Shown: positions 21,769 to 31,887, numbered from the stretch's first letter. The stretch is DNA of 64,000 nucleotides from Brettanomyces bruxellensis (GCF_011074885.1 NC_054689.1:1736001-1800000); one strand, 5' to 3'. The notes: generated from the sequence alone by a model not told the origin. Made by a program: numbers and translations.

Positions 21769-22353
21769 ATGACTGAGAAAAATGAATCTAAAACGAAGAT
21801 GAAATCATATCAATTTAAACATCAAAATATTCAAGGATGGAATGATTGTCCTGCCTTACTGTGTTCCCAATCAAAGCCGAACAGGAAGATCAGAAGACCA
21901 AAGAGAGTCAGCAGTTATGTCTCATTTCTGAATCCGGCTACAAATGATACATTAACTGTGGGAACCAAGCAGGTGCCTCCTTTGAAATTGGAGATTAGCA
22001 CTCCTCCACCATTCACTAAATGTGATATTCAAGCATCTACCAGCAACTCAGTAACGCAAAATGATAAAAAAGAAAGCGAATACATTAAAATTGAGCTTGC
22101 GCAGTTATTTACACTAAAAACTAGACTTACAGAAAAAGAAATGTGTTTGTTTAAAAAGCAAATTGGTGAATCGGATATTTTTCAGGACGAAGTAAGCAAA
22201 AGAGCAGCTTTATCGTTTATAAATGACTTCAAACGGCACCTCGATATCACACATATAGGTGAAGATATTCTTGAATTTAGACAGCATCATTCCGATGCTA
22301 TTTGGTGCCTGCCTTTATGGAAAGTTCTGCAATCTGCTGAAATCGAATCTTGA
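21769..22353 (+). CDS. SRA1-like (steroid receptor RNA activator domain) protein
   Basis: Unsure assignment. The 194-residue product starts at ATG 21769; upstream codons are open but without ATG. The N-terminal part has the GWNDCP motif (similar to GWNDPP of SRA1 proteins), then a Pro-containing linker (STPPPF), then a helical C-terminal domain of about 90 residues (IELAQLFTLKTRLTEKEM ... AIWCLPLWKVLQ). This order of parts matches SRA1 family proteins, whose helical domain also occurs at the C-terminus of Sec31. No signal or membrane segments. If correct, it could be a COPII-related or RNA-associated factor; function is not known in yeasts. It is convergent with MDJ2. Confidence 0.5.
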   Translation: MTEKNESKTKMKSYQFKHQNIQGWNDCPALLCSQSKPNRKIRRPKRVSSYVSFLNPATNDTLTVGTKQVPPLKLEISTPPPFTKCDIQASTSNSVTQNDKKESEYIKIELAQLFTLKTRLTEKEMCLFKKQIGESDIFQDEVSKRAALSFINDFKRHLDITHIGEDILEFRQHHSDAIWCLPLWKVLQSAEIES

Positions 22354-22478
22354 TAGAGGCAGTACAACCCATTGTAGTAGATCTTTATTGATTTTTTCCT
22401 GCTTTTGCATGCATCAATAAATAAACCGTAATAATATTTTATAGCTATGCATTATATACAAAATCAAGTCTAGCCTGT

Positions 22479-23019
22479 CTATTTCTTGAACATGAATGTC
22501 TTTTGTAAAAGATCCTTGGCAGTATTTATTTTCATGGCTATGTATGGTGAGCCACCCCTATCTGGATGGTTTTGGATCATCATCTTTCTATGTCTTGCCT
22601 TGAGCATTTCGGGAGTTAAGTTGAGGATGTCCTTACCACTTATACCCAATATCTGAAATGCCTCTATTTGATTCATTCTGCTTTGAAAACCCCCATGATA
22701 ATGTTGAAACATCTTTTGAAAATATTTCTGTTGTGCTGTTACGTGAGGATTTATAAGTTTAATGTTATTGAGACGAGCGATATCTGACGGTCTAAGCTTT
22801 GAATATCTTGTAGATGCCAATATTAAAGCCTTTACCGTCAACGCCATTGCAGTTACACCGACACCAATTATTATTGGGATCTATAGTATGAAAACCTGAA
22901 TGAGAACCAACTCCACCTGTTTCATTTAAGGGAAGAATTGCGATCACTCATCACAGGTATGAAGTAAGGTTAGTAAGTATTTCTTTGTGGATTTGTGTAT
23001 TGATTTAAAAGCATACCAT
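22479..23019 (-). CDS. MDJ2: Mitochondrial J-protein Mdj2, probable one-intron gene
   Basis: Inner-membrane J-protein that stimulates mtHsp70 in the import motor, as a Pam18 relative. The visible frame from ATG 22847 gives 122 residues with [16 protein letters not shown] and the J domain [19 protein letters not shown]...[17 protein letters not shown] (HPD present). Codons upstream, starting right after an AG at 22881, read [11 protein letters not shown], closely like the LPIIIGLGVT membrane start of S. cerevisiae Mdj2. I therefore propose exon 1 as the ATG at 23019-23017, an intron 22881-23016, and exon 2 as 22479-22880, giving 134 residues with an intact membrane segment. The branch site is unusually far from the acceptor, so this model needs cDNA. 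Confidence 0.75.
22881..23016 (-). other. Proposed MDJ2 intron (136 nt)
   Basis: Minus-strand donor GTATGC directly after ATG, perfect TACTAAC at 22975-22969 and acceptor CTATAG ending at 22881. The branch-to-acceptor distance is about 89 nt, with other AGs between, which is long for a yeast intron. Confidence 0.6.
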
Positions 23020-23346
23020 TAGAGTTATAACATTCGCACAGTTACCATTTCATATAAAGCGTTTATACGTTATTATATCACTGTTTTAATCAAAAATCCA
23101 GCACGTCTTTGTGTATGTGATTGAATACAGTTCAGAGAGAGTTCTCCCTCTCCCCTCTCCTATTTTTTTTTATTTCTATTTTTTATTTTTTTTTGAAGTT
23201 TGATGATCGATTCCGTCTTCTCCGCACTAGATCTGGAATGAAAGGTGTTGACATCTTCAAGATGGAAAGAAAAATGATTAAATCTTCAAATGTTAGGGCA
23301 AAGACACATTTATTAGCAATAATTTGCTGATAAGATAGCATACCCT
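23020..23346. other. Divergent promoter MDJ2 / HUT1
   Basis: About 330 bp, with T-rich stretch at 23161-23195. The frame 23121-23330 is not accepted as a gene: no family resemblance and it spans the T-rich promoter. Confidence 0.5.
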
Positions 23347-24507
23347 ATGAAATTAGAAAAGGATTTATCATTTGAAGCAAATATTCCACCGATGAAATCA
23401 GATCTACATGAAAATTTGCGTGCTAGAAAGATCTCTAAACGCAAAGATGATGGGTTAAAAGCAACTGTAGTGCAACACAACTCACAACAATCATCATCCA
23501 CTTTATTGTTGATTATATGTTGCGCTGGTATATATTGCTCCTTCTTAACATGGTCTTTCTTACAGGAAAAGATATCTACAAAAAATTATTCTCCGAAAAT
23601 CGACTCGACAGCATTCTTTAGGGGCACTCTAGTGATTAACATTACGCAATCCTTTTTTGCAATAGTATTTGGTCTAGTCTACACATCGATAAAGATTCAA
23701 AAAGTTTTCAATCCTTTAGCTTTCTTATCAAAGAATGCTGATCTCATATCGAAGTTTCTTCTTATTGCAATATCCCAATCAATTTCATCTCCTATAGCCT
23801 ATTTGTCACTTGGCCATGTCGACTATGTTTTATATCTTCTTGCAAAGTCCTGTAAGCTCATTCCAGTTATGATAATTCATAGGATTTTATACAAATCAAA
23901 GTTTCCCCTGTATAAATATCTTGCGGCTCTTATCATCACTTTAGGGGTATTTTTGTTTACTTTCGGACGTGGTTCCAAGAAGGCCGCCAAATCTTCCAAT
24001 GATGGACAAACTATCGTCGGTCTCTTTGAGCTCATTGTATCATTACTTCTGGATGGTTATACTAATTCCACGCAGGATCAACTTTTCAAAATTACTTCAT
24101 CTAAATCAAGAATTAGAACAGAAAAAATGACTGCTGGTCATCTCATGACTATTTTGAATATGCTAACATTTGTTTTAACGCTAGGTTACAGTGTACTCTT
24201 TACTAATCAGTGGAAGGACCTCCGTGATTTTATCTCGACTAATGGCCCGGAGGTGCTTTTTGATATAACTGGATTTGGACTTCTTGGCGCATTAGGTCAG
24301 ATCTTCATTTTTGTCACCCTTGAAAATTTCAGTTCTGTTGTTTTAGTTACTGTTACTGTCACTCGAAAAATGCTCTCGATGTGTTTAAGCGTTATATTGT
24401 TTGGCCACACATTAGAAATGAATCAATGTTTAGGATTGATTTTAGTATTTTCTGGAATTTCATTGGAAACTGTCTTCAAGCTTAAAAAGGTAGCAAAGAA
24501 GAACTAG
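23347..24507 (+). CDS. HUT1: UDP-galactose transporter homolog Hut1 (SLC35B1)
   Basis: ER nucleotide-sugar transporter family protein of 386 residues with a cytosolic basic N-terminus (about 1-45) and eight to ten hydrophobic segments. Family blocks are GIYCSFLTWSFLQEKI (about 59-74), LGHVDYVLYLLAKSCKLIPVM, LGVFLFTFGRGSK, LLLDGYTNSTQDQL and the late TVTVTRKMLSMCLSVILFGH. The lysine-rich C-terminus (KKVAKKN) is similar to ER retrieval signals but not a strict KKXX. Homologs are linked to UDP-galactose or ATP/UDP-glucose transport into the ER; substrate is not readable here. Confidence 0.92.
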   Translation: MKLEKDLSFEANIPPMKSDLHENLRARKISKRKDDGLKATVVQHNSQQSSSTLLLIICCAGIYCSFLTWSFLQEKISTKNYSPKIDSTAFFRGTLVINITQSFFAIVFGLVYTSIKIQKVFNPLAFLSKNADLISKFLLIAISQSISSPIAYLSLGHVDYVLYLLAKSCKLIPVMIIHRILYKSKFPLYKYLAALIITLGVFLFTFGRGSKKAAKSSNDGQTIVGLFELIVSLLLDGYTNSTQDQLFKITSSKSRIRTEKMTAGHLMTILNMLTFVLTLGYSVLFTNQWKDLRDFISTNGPEVLFDITGFGLLGALGQIFIFVTLENFSSVVLVTVTVTRKMLSMCLSVILFGHTLEMNQCLGLILVFSGISLETVFKLKKVAKKN

Positions 24508-25321
24508 GGTGAATATTGATGAAGCCTATGACTTGCCGCCGTTTTATAGAAATAGTACAAGATTTTTTTCCTTCTTTTTTAACTTTCCAACACCTAGAAT
24601 TGACACAACGACTATCATTGAACTATTAATTGGCTCTGGGGTAAACTTACATGTAAACTGAACGATATAAATTCTATTAGAACTGAACGTCGAAATTCAA
24701 GTAAAACTAAAAAAAAAATAGAAATAAAAGCAAATAGAATGGAAACGAAGATATTTGTGATCGTATGAAAAAATAAGGGTACAGTTAAAAGTGTCGATGA
24801 GCAGGCAGGCTGTAAAAGAAGGATGAAAAATCAAGAAAAGCACAATCGGCAAAGCAATTATCGTAATGCAGACATATAGTTGAAGTTCTAGAATAAAAGC
24901 ATGTGTGCTGCTAAGCGAGAATACCTGTTAAGGTAGGAGTAAAATAAATGAAAAAAGCAGCAACAACATGGATTTGATAGACCACCGAACATGGACGACA
25001 ACCTATCTGAGGACAACACGGATGAGTAATCGAAAGGGTATTTTTCCCCCACCTGTTTCATGCTTTTCAATTGTTATTGGTATACTGGTATGTTTCTGAC
25101 ATTATTAATCCCCAGATTATATCATTTGTTTTAAATATTCGGTGGTTAGTTAAAAGTGCCATATTTTCTGGTCTATCAGATGCCCCCATAACTTCTAAGC
25201 AGTCTGCATTATTCGATAACGCTTCCATTAAAACGCTCTAAAGTTTGTGAATTCTTGTGTTTTCAGATGTGCCTACTCAAATGAGCAAGTATTATACAAT
25301 ACAACAAAAAGGGGAATCCAG
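24508..25321. other. Long convergent gap HUT1 / WHI5-like
   Basis: About 814 bp between two convergent stop codons, longer than other convergent gaps in this window. AT-rich, with A runs near 24708-24730. No ORF with an ATG and no structured RNA that I can recognise. Confidence 0.5.
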
Positions 25322-26491
25322 TTATCTGCGAGCTAGCTGTAGCAGACACTTAGCGGCCCCTATTGAAGAAGGAGTTGACAAAACACGTAATGGTGATTGA
25401 ATCTGAGTTTCATCCTGATCGACCGCTTTGTCCTTGTCCAGAATTGAAGTAGGGACTATCTTTGGGATTTTTGTTGGAGTGGACATTATGAGTGATGATG
25501 TGTTTTGTGGTATGGTTGCATCCGCATCCTGTCCAATATCCTTATAATGCAAGACCTCGCTCGCAGAATGCTGCTTTTGGTGGCATGTTGCATTTCCTTC
25601 CGAATTAAGCAAATTTAGTTGTCTGGCAGGTCTGGCACTCCTAGTGTCGCTTAACTGTGAAACAGGAATTGGTGGTAGTGTGGAACTGACCCCTGGAAGA
25701 AGGAAGTTATCTTTACCCGTGTGAGTTGTCGCACAATTCGGAGATATTACGAATCTTGAAGGGGAAGTCTTGCTTGAAAAACTTTGGTGAAGGAACGGTG
25801 TAGGAAGCGTCAAACCAATTCTTCTCGAACCATTAGTTATGTGCTCGGACCTTTTGAATGCTGAATGCTGGGAGATGCGAGAAGATCTTCTTGCAACAAC
25901 ATTTTCAAGCTTACCGTGGCGTTGTGTTCTAGAATTTAAAGTCCGTGAAACGTTACTTCTCCTTAGCACTGACTCCTCAAATGTTGGAGGCAAGCCCGTG
26001 TTTCGCGACACACTTATTGTATTCGCCTTTCTGTGGAGCTTGTGAGAGCTCTTTTTCAAAAGAGGAGAAGAAGCTGCCAAGAGATCAGACAAGGCATCCA
26101 TGCCTTTTCCACTCTCAGCAGCACCCCTGGTTGGAGATTGAGGAGAAGAGTGCGTTCCGGTCAAGTTGTTGTCACCTTCTTTTGGAAACCTCAAGCGATG
26201 GATCGGAACATCGGTCTGGTTAGTTTTGACCTTGTAGTAGGCAAGCTGGAGCCTCATCTTGAGAATTCTAGCCTTCTCTTGTCTCGGGGTCGTTCTGGCC
26301 CTTTTATAGACAAGGTCCTCCTCCCCAAGTCCAACAGTCATGGATCTCCTCAAGGTCATATTGTGGTGATTAGTCCGGTGTTTGAAGTCTTTCGTGTCAC
26401 CTGCGAACGAACGGATACAGTTCTGGCTGAAGTTATTGGAATTCAACTTTGACTCCGAAACGGGCGCCAGAGCATAACGTCCCGTGATCAT
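25322..26491 (-). CDS. WHI5/NRM1-like repressor of G1/S transcription
   Basis: 389-residue, mostly disordered Ser/Thr/Pro-rich protein. The conserved Whi5/Nrm1 (GTB) motif is clear at about residues 72-100: QEKARILKMRLQLAYYKV followed by KTNQTDVPI. This motif binds the SBF and MBF transcription complexes. Several SP/TP sites (SPTRG, TSPSR, STPTK, LSTPSS) fit control by cyclin-dependent kinase. Whether it is the Whi5 type (represses SBF in G1) or Nrm1 type (represses MBF as cells leave G1) cannot be decided. The promoter has ACGCG cores at 27059-27063 and 27090-27094; NRM1, unlike WHI5, is an MBF target in S. cerevisiae, which favours the Nrm1 role. Confidence 0.85.
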   Translation of the reverse strand: MITGRYALAPVSESKLNSNNFSQNCIRSFAGDTKDFKHRTNHHNMTLRRSMTVGLGEEDLVYKRARTTPRQEKARILKMRLQLAYYKVKTNQTDVPIHRLRFPKEGDNNLTGTHSSPQSPTRGAAESGKGMDALSDLLAASSPLLKKSSHKLHRKANTISVSRNTGLPPTFEESVLRRSNVSRTLNSRTQRHGKLENVVARRSSRISQHSAFKRSEHITNGSRRIGLTLPTPFLHQSFSSKTSPSRFVISPNCATTHTGKDNFLLPGVSSTLPPIPVSQLSDTRSARPARQLNLLNSEGNATCHQKQHSASEVLHYKDIGQDADATIPQNTSSLIMSTPTKIPKIVPTSILDKDKAVDQDETQIQSPLRVLSTPSSIGAAKCLLQLARR

Positions 26492-27492
26492 CTTTCAGAG
26501 TATATTTGAAGGGTAGAAGTCTTGCAGATGTCTAGATGAAGTGAATAAAAAGGATGAGGGGATGATGGTTTTGGTAGAGACCAAGAATGTAGTTGAAGTC
26601 TGGAAAGAAAATGAGGGGCCCAATGAAAATGGAGTATATGCCTTGTTGTGGATGGTGGCGGTACAGACTCAATAGCGATGATTAGGAGTACTCTAATTAA
26701 GTGATGGTGTTCCAAGCAAATGAATTACACTTTATAAAAATGCCAAAAAGGTTGGTACAAGTAGGGGTGCAGAGGCTCTCGATACTTTCATACGCCGCTT
26801 TCAGGGAGATGGTAAATTATTTCCTATTTCTAGTTCCGCTACTTTTCTTTATTTATTTACTACCCTGCCGTGCTTGGTGTATTCCTTTTTTGTCATTTGA
26901 ATAAACAAACGTCCCTCAAAAAAATTCAAGAATAATGATCTTCCCAAAATTTTCCCGTTAACAACGAGGTAAACAAGAAGCACAGAACTGAAAAAAAAAA
27001 AAGCCAATGTTATTTCGTTCGCGCGGTATTTACATTTATCCTAAAGCGAAAGACATCGACGCGACTGGAAAAAAAAAACCAAACGGCGGACGCGCTTTGG
27101 ACACTGAAAAGAAAACATATTAAGCGAGAACAAAATTGCCTGATTGATCACTTGTAGCACAATCTACCTGTTTACATGCCTCTGGCACCTAAAAGGTATT
27201 CAGCAAAGACTACTCTGTGTTTTACTTACGAGGATGTAGTGTGTGATTTCATATAAAAAATCGCACTCCTTCACCTAGAGACTATTGTTGTAGCATATCT
27301 ACTTCTTCCCTCCCTATTCGTGATATTCCACTTACTTCTATTTGCAAAATTTGAAATCGATGCGGCTGTCACTATTAGCAGCAACAATCTACAGAAAATT
27401 CAAAATATATGAAAATTATAATCGCATAACCAGAACCCTGAGGTTCTTCACTTCCCCAAAAAAGAATTAATCCCTGTTTATTTTATTCCAAC
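26492..27492. other. Promoter region of the WHI5/NRM1-like gene
   Basis: About 1 kb between LRO1 (3' end) and the WHI5/NRM1-like start. It holds a G/C-rich patch at 27016-27096 with cgcgcgg, gacgcga and gacgcgc, which are near-matches to MluI cell-cycle boxes. Open frames inside (26488-26904) are not convincing. Confidence 0.6.
27016..27096. promoter_or_regulatory. Cluster of ACGCG/CGCG motifs (candidate MBF sites)
   Basis: Within 80 bp there are ttcgcgcgg (about 27018-27026), ACGCGA (27059-27064) and ACGCGC (27090-27095). They stand out in AT-rich surroundings and lie about 530-600 bp upstream of the WHI5/NRM1-like ATG. None is a full ACGCGT. Confidence 0.45.
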
Positions 27493-29448
27493 TTATTCCT
27501 GTGTTGGATCGATAGATTCAACCATTTCCCTGAGATGTGTTATGTAGTTGCTTGGAATCTCATCACCGTGGCCGCTCGCAACCTGAAGTAAAAGTTCGTT
27601 CAATGCTGATGAACCAAGAATATCAACATGTTCAGCAGTTTTTGCACCACCTCTAATGTCGAATCTTTCCGGCTCGTGTTTGATTTCCACAATAGTCACA
27701 TTAGAGCCGCCAGGGTTATACATGCTCTTTCCTTGTGCCCATTTGTGGCACATGTAATGTGTCATGATCGAGACTGTACCATCACCTTCGCCAACCAAAA
27801 CTGATTGATCTCTTTCCATATCTGCAGAAACATTCAGGTTTGAGATCTTCTTGTCCGGTTCTTCCTTGTAATAGTATGCACGCTCAGTAGGATTTCCAAC
27901 ACCATAAAAACAGAAAACTTTCATGTCCGGCGCATTCGGTAAAGGCACTTCTAGTGGATTGATCCATTTGCTGGAGATCTTCTCATTTTTCTTCATTTCA
28001 GCAGCATTTTTAGAGTGGCCTCTGGAATAGTTTTCCTTGTATCTTCTTCTGAAGTCGGTTGTTCCTTGGTCCAAAAGGAAATCCACCGCACCATCGACGG
28101 TCAGATTCTTCTGTGAATATTTACCTTTCGCATTGGCAAATCTGATAAAGTTACCCAAGCTACCGTTCACACTTATTCCTGCAGGTAAAAGTACATCGTC
28201 TGGAGCACTGCTTAGATTTCCCCATATCATATCACCCCCTATAGGTAGCATACTCAAGATTCCACCCCAACTTCGAAGCATATCCACCCTCTCTCCTCTT
28301 GAAAAGAATGTTTCTAAAGCTCTCATTGCCAGACCACGTAACTCAATTGTTTCCTTAAATTCACCGGAAAGCAAAGCCACAATAGCCTTTGGTGTACCCA
28401 ATAAGCATCCGGATATATCCACAAAAGCTTCAATGTTGTCATTAACCCAATGTTTGCCTCCATTTCCAAAATTTTGTCCTGATGCTTCGACCCATTTCAA
28501 AAAGTAGAAGATAACTTGTGCTCCCATGGAATGACCAAATAATACCGTTTTATTACCATTCAACTTATTCATAGTCTCTATGCTCGATTTCAGACGTGAA
28601 AAGTATCCGTCACGAATCTCTAAGTCGAGATATGCAAGTCTCCAGTCGTAGGATGCAGTGATCATGTTATCTGGTCCATATCCAATGGCACCTAAGTTTT
28701 GTAAGATTTTATTCCAAATCCAATATCCTGTGATAAAGAAGTCCGAAGCCTCAAAACCCTGAGCAGCACGTAATTTTACTCCAGGCGGATCCAATCCCGT
28801 TTTGGGATCCAATTTAATATATTTCAACCAGCAAGTCTTGTCCAATACCATTGTTTTGACCATAAAAAAGGAGCCCCATAATCTCTTTCTAAAGTACGAC
28901 TTACCTGGACAACCATCGATACTGTCGATACCCCAACTTTCTATACCGGTGCTAGTGGTGCCAGGAATGATAACAACATTGTGCTTGGATCCAAAGCCTT
29001 TCCTTTTCACCAGCTCTCCGATTGCAAATGATGCACTAGTATCCGGATATTGATCATTTTCAGTCTCATCAAGAACTGACTTCAATCCTGTTGGCAACAT
29101 CTCTTTCCAATCCTGCCAATATGGACTATTGAATATGCTTTTCGCATCATCAGCATCGGAGAAAAAGTCTGCTTCCATCACAGTTTTCGATCCAAAATAA
29201 CCTGCACAAACGATACCCAGAATTATACCAAATAAGAAAATGAATTTCCTAGTTGTGAAAAATTCATCAAATTTGTTCTCAACTCCTTCGGGATCCTTCT
29301 TGTCTTTACTTTTTGAAGCTTTCCGTTCATTGGTTGGTTCAATCTCATGGATTCCTTCCCTTTCTTTGTTTTCTTTCCTCTTTTTGGAAAAGCTGTCTCT
29401 TCCAGTAGCCGTAGGCGAAAATCCACCCAATCTCTTCTTGAGTGTCAT
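27493..29448 (-). CDS. LRO1: Phospholipid:diacylglycerol acyltransferase Lro1
   Basis: ER/nuclear-envelope enzyme that moves an acyl chain from a phospholipid to diacylglycerol, making triacylglycerol. The 651-residue protein (start ATG 29448; two further upstream codons lack ATG) has a basic cytosolic N-terminus, one membrane segment (about 70-88, FIFLFGIILGIVCAGYFG), GTTSTGIESWG, the nucleophile elbow GHSMGAQV (about 306-313), the acid in GDGTVSI and the catalytic His in AEHVDILGS. The length is close to S. cerevisiae Lro1 (661 aa). No missing motif. Confidence 0.97.
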   Translation of the reverse strand: MTLKKRLGGFSPTATGRDSFSKKRKENKEREGIHEIEPTNERKASKSKDKKDPEGVENKFDEFFTTRKFIFLFGIILGIVCAGYFGSKTVMEADFFSDADDAKSIFNSPYWQDWKEMLPTGLKSVLDETENDQYPDTSASFAIGELVKRKGFGSKHNVVIIPGTTSTGIESWGIDSIDGCPGKSYFRKRLWGSFFMVKTMVLDKTCWLKYIKLDPKTGLDPPGVKLRAAQGFEASDFFITGYWIWNKILQNLGAIGYGPDNMITASYDWRLAYLDLEIRDGYFSRLKSSIETMNKLNGNKTVLFGHSMGAQVIFYFLKWVEASGQNFGNGGKHWVNDNIEAFVDISGCLLGTPKAIVALLSGEFKETIELRGLAMRALETFFSRGERVDMLRSWGGILSMLPIGGDMIWGNLSSAPDDVLLPAGISVNGSLGNFIRFANAKGKYSQKNLTVDGAVDFLLDQGTTDFRRRYKENYSRGHSKNAAEMKKNEKISSKWINPLEVPLPNAPDMKVFCFYGVGNPTERAYYYKEEPDKKISNLNVSADMERDQSVLVGEGDGTVSIMTHYMCHKWAQGKSMYNPGGSNVTIVEIKHEPERFDIRGGAKTAEHVDILGSSALNELLLQVASGHGDEIPSNYITHLREMVESIDPTQE

Positions 29449-30465
29449 TATCACCTTTATGCTTATTATATGGTTAGACTAATGTCAATTGACTACTATT
29501 GCGTGGATATGTAATAAATGTTGTAGAGGCTGTGCAATGTGACTGGGTTTATAATGTGAAGATAAAAATAAATAAATAAAATGAAAAAGCAGGGTATAAC
29601 AAGTAAACAATGACAAAATCTGAGTTAGTCCCACAAAAACTGCCCGGAAGAAAAAAAATCCAAAGAGCAAGTATAATTCTGTGAACATAAAGTTAAGTGT
29701 AAGGGTAATTGCCTTTTGTGTGCTGGTTAATGCAATAGATTGCAGCACTCTTTTGAAGTTAATTTATATTACCGGGCTCAGCCCTTTATGCACATTTTTG
29801 AAATTTGTTTGAGGAACAAACATAGAACTTTCTTTAAATGCTATTATCGATAGTATCGCTAATAAGTGAGTTACAATTATGTAATGAAAAGAGTTTTGCA
29901 TAATTATTTTGTTCTATCAGCTACAAACACCTAATCAATTGATTTATCCCCTACTTTTATGATGCAGTAGATCTTACCTAACTGCATAGTTAGATGAATA
30001 ATAACAGGTATTTATGTAATTGAAAGTTATATGCTGTAAGCATGCGGCTGTTCCCAAGATAAGAGAAGCCTCAATTAGTGGTTTAACAATGTAATCAGAT
30101 CATCACACATCCTTAACAAAATCTTTGGTTGTTTGGCAGATAATCTAAATGCAATCATAAAGTGAAAAACCTTAATACAATCCCAAATAAATGTTATGAG
30201 ATTAGACCAGATTGATTTGTTCATTGAATATGAGGATATTTTTATTTCTACTGAGCCGATGTAGGAGAGTGAGTGTACAGACACAGATATTTTCTATCTG
30301 TCTTTAATATTCCCCTTTTTTTGTCCTATTTTTTTTTTTATCTTCTTATCGTCTTTCCTGAATTCAAACCCCCGCACCAACGTCCACTTTCAATTAGCAG
30401 TAGTAGGAACAGCACTCTATTAAAATTACTTAAACAATCCTTTGAGAGCTTTATAATAAATTAAA
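29449..30465. other. Divergent promoter region LRO1 / ATG3
   Basis: About 1 kb, AT-rich. Frames on the minus strand (29485-29748, 30075-30284) look like chance. No recognised factor sites. Confidence 0.55.
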
Positions 30466-31665
30466 ATGGCGACGGAATTCATCAGATCCAAATTCAGCTC
30501 CCTTAGGGAATACTTAACGCCAGTTAACCATGAATCGAACTTCACTGAAACTGGTGAGATATCACCTGAAGAGTTTGTGAAGGCTGGCGATTATTTGGTT
30601 TACAAATTTCCAACCTGGAAATGGTCACCTTCACCTGCTTCAAAGAGACGGGACTTTCTTCCTGAAGATAAGCAATTTCTTATTACTCGGCACGTCCCAT
30701 CATATGTGAGGGCAACAGATTATGAGAAAGGGGAGACTTCAGATAATGGTGAGGATTATATTGATCCATTTTCTCCAGAAGAGGGATGGACCTCGCCTCA
30801 CACAAAAGCTTTGCATAAACATTGTACTCCTGAAGATGAAAGAAGGCATTCTGCGGAGTATATCAAAATGAAGGGACCCTGTGAAAGTATACACTCGAAC
30901 AATAGTAATAAAGTTTCCTCAAGTTTAAGTTCAAGCTCACCAGAAAAAGCTAGTATACTTTGCAAGGAAAGCGATAAACCCCCGTTAGAAACAGCCAAGA
31001 AGGATGTTGAGTCGGTTAATGATATTGATGAACTTATCGATGATGATGCTGAAGAATCGTTGGAAGAAGATCGAAAAAATCAGGAAAATTTGGATGGCGA
31101 AATCATCAACGATCCATACAAGAGAAGTTATGATCTATATATAACATATTCCACATCTTATCGCGTTCCAAAGATGTATCTTGTTGGCTTTGACTCGAAT
31201 GGTGTTCCTTTATCTCCTCAACAAATGTTTGAGGATATTGCCAGTGACTACAGACATAAAACAGTGACAATTGAAAAAGCCCCCTTTTTAGAGAATACAA
31301 CAGCTGTTTCAATTCATCCGTGCAGACATTCCACTGTTATGAGGGCATTGATGAAAATGGCATCTGCTGCTGCAAAAGAAAACGTTAATGGTATGTACTC
31401 ATCTGGAGATCAGACTGAAGACGAAATTGTAAAAAACCTAAGTAAATTAGGCTTAGCAGATAAAGACAAGGATTCTAATGATAATCAAACTGCTGTTCAC
31501 AAAGACGATGATTGGCAAAGTTTGCATGAAAATGAAGGGCAAGATGAGGATGACATTAATCCCGATAGCCAAATTCGGGTTGACCAGTATTTGGTCATTT
31601 TCCTTAAGTTCATGGCAAGTGTGACTCCCGGAATTGAGCACGATTACACCATGGACGCGTTATAA
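30466..31665 (+). CDS. ATG3: Autophagy E2-like enzyme Atg3
   Basis: E2-like enzyme that conjugates Atg8 to phosphatidylethanolamine on the phagophore. The 399-residue protein is longer than S. cerevisiae Atg3 (310 aa), mainly from an acidic flexible region after about residue 80. The N-terminal membrane-sensing helix (EFIRSKFSSLREYLTP), the RSYDLYITYSTSYRVP core strand, the catalytic Cys in IHPCRHSTVM (Cys286) and the C-terminal YLVIFLKFMASVTPGIEHDYTM are present. A WQSL sequence at about 350-353, set in an acidic handle region (DDDWQSLHENEG), is a good candidate Atg8-interacting motif, equivalent to WEDL of the S. cerevisiae protein. Confidence 0.97.
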   Translation: MATEFIRSKFSSLREYLTPVNHESNFTETGEISPEEFVKAGDYLVYKFPTWKWSPSPASKRRDFLPEDKQFLITRHVPSYVRATDYEKGETSDNGEDYIDPFSPEEGWTSPHTKALHKHCTPEDERRHSAEYIKMKGPCESIHSNNSNKVSSSLSSSSPEKASILCKESDKPPLETAKKDVESVNDIDELIDDDAEESLEEDRKNQENLDGEIINDPYKRSYDLYITYSTSYRVPKMYLVGFDSNGVPLSPQQMFEDIASDYRHKTVTIEKAPFLENTTAVSIHPCRHSTVMRALMKMASAAAKENVNGMYSSGDQTEDEIVKNLSKLGLADKDKDSNDNQTAVHKDDDWQSLHENEGQDEDDINPDSQIRVDQYLVIFLKFMASVTPGIEHDYTMDAL

Positions 31666-31887
31666 ATTGTAGTGCGGTACTGAAAAAAGAAAAAAAGAAT
31701 AAGCCAATTGCTTGCTATCATTATATAAGCCTTGTATTCGGTTTTAGTATCATCTTTAATAAATAGTTCATCGGTTTCGGATGATGATTATATTATCCCC
31801 CAATTACTGTAAAGTACACTGACTATCGTAACACTAATATACACATTATTTAGTACACCCATTAAAGCGTTGTGGGTAGTAATAAAT

